Shown: piece by piece, positions 46,352 to 46,473 of the stretch
How positions within the stretch are numbered: position 1 is the first letter of the stretch
Layout of the letters: each line of letters starts with the position of its first letter
Assembly: GCA_964475945.1 (NCBI GenBank)
Contig: CAYYYF010000010.1
Location: 1 to 46,473 of the forward strand
Source: JBBIQH01 sp964475945
GTDB lineage: Archaea; Thermoproteota; Nitrososphaeria; Nitrososphaerales; Nitrosocaldaceae
Direction of reading: 5' to 3'
DNA: 46,473 bases
Program-made: the position numbers and the translations under genes
Notes under the pieces: model-generated
The model's database searches: none
What the model was told of the DNA's origin: nothing
Seen by the model: only the letters and a program-made list of their open reading frames with translations

Positions 46352-46473
46352 GTTAGAATCGGACTAAGGTAGGATTGAAAGATTGTTATAGTTTTCATAT
46401 GCTCCTTGTAAAAACTTAGTTAGAATCGGACTAAGGTAGGATTGAAAGTGTAGCTATGAAGGCTAAAGCAGAT
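46352..46473 (+). CRISPR. CRISPR array, first two repeats (continues beyond the window)
   Basis: Two identical 30-base repeats lie at 46352-46381 and 46419-46448. They begin GTTAGAATCGG and end GGATTGAAAG; the ATTGAAAG end is the usual 8-base 5' handle of archaeal type I crRNAs. Spacer 1 is 37 bases (46382-46418). Spacer 2 is cut by the window end after 25 bases. The adjacent cas6 to cas2 set on the same strand makes the call secure. Confidence 0.95.

Overview
The window is archaeal chromosome. The evidence is separate SRP54 and FtsY GTPases, Pus10, Spt5/SecE, ribosomal proteins L19e and L32e, prefoldin alpha, Kae1 and Bud32, archaeosine tRNA-guanine transglycosylase, DtdA and a TBP-like gene. 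TATA boxes lie about 26 nt upstream of many start codons, which suggests mostly leaderless mRNAs. The gene mix (homocitrate synthase, ATP-type PEP carboxykinase, Fe/Mn superoxide dismutase, small zinc-finger proteins, many short lineage-specific genes) together with a type I-B CRISPR-Cas system points to a Nitrososphaeria (Thaumarchaeota) lineage. A thermophile such as a Nitrosocaldus relative is my guess; it is inference, because no rRNA or amo gene is present.

Layout. Bases 1-156 hold the last 50 codons of an IS605-type TnpB and its right-end hairpin. Bases 214-18151 are core genes: SRP54-Pus10; a minus-strand TusA-like operon; a secreted protein with an in-frame amber codon; purM; homocitrate synthase; secE-spt5; dtdA-MGMT; rpl32e-rpl19e; pckA; a subtilase; a PfkB kinase; SOD; and a pfdA-ftsY-argF operon. 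Bases 18188-25598 form one long minus-strand run: thioredoxin-domain DUF255 protein, two-finger C2H2 protein, YcaO, TfuA, two peptide-type ABC permeases and a protein disulfide oxidoreductase. This is the best candidate here for an uncharacterised peptide- or protein-modification system.

Bases 25717-35422 return to core and regulatory genes: a winged-helix gene broken at a 10-A run, a zinc ribbon, a class III aminotransferase, a CBS protein and a class III nucleotide cyclase, Bud32 and Kae1, YchF, an AK6-like kinase, a CAP protein and TgtA. The CBS gene and a membrane-protein gene at 35.5-36.0 kb share an identical-arm palindrome, ATTCTCA-N4-TGAGAAT, at the same distance from their TATA boxes, so they are probably co-regulated.

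Bases 36040-38600 are a debris zone. It holds an inverted solo copy of the IS605 right end (50 nt identical to the one at base 107), a truncated glycosyltransferase start, a low-complexity gene and a frameshifted TBP paralogue. From 38601 to the end lies a complete, more AT-rich type I-B CRISPR-Cas locus in the order cas6-cas8-cas7-cas5-cas3-cas4-cas1-cas2, then a leader and the first two repeats of an array that runs off the window. Base and codon use differ from the core genes, which suggests horizontal acquisition. No tRNA or rRNA gene was recognised.
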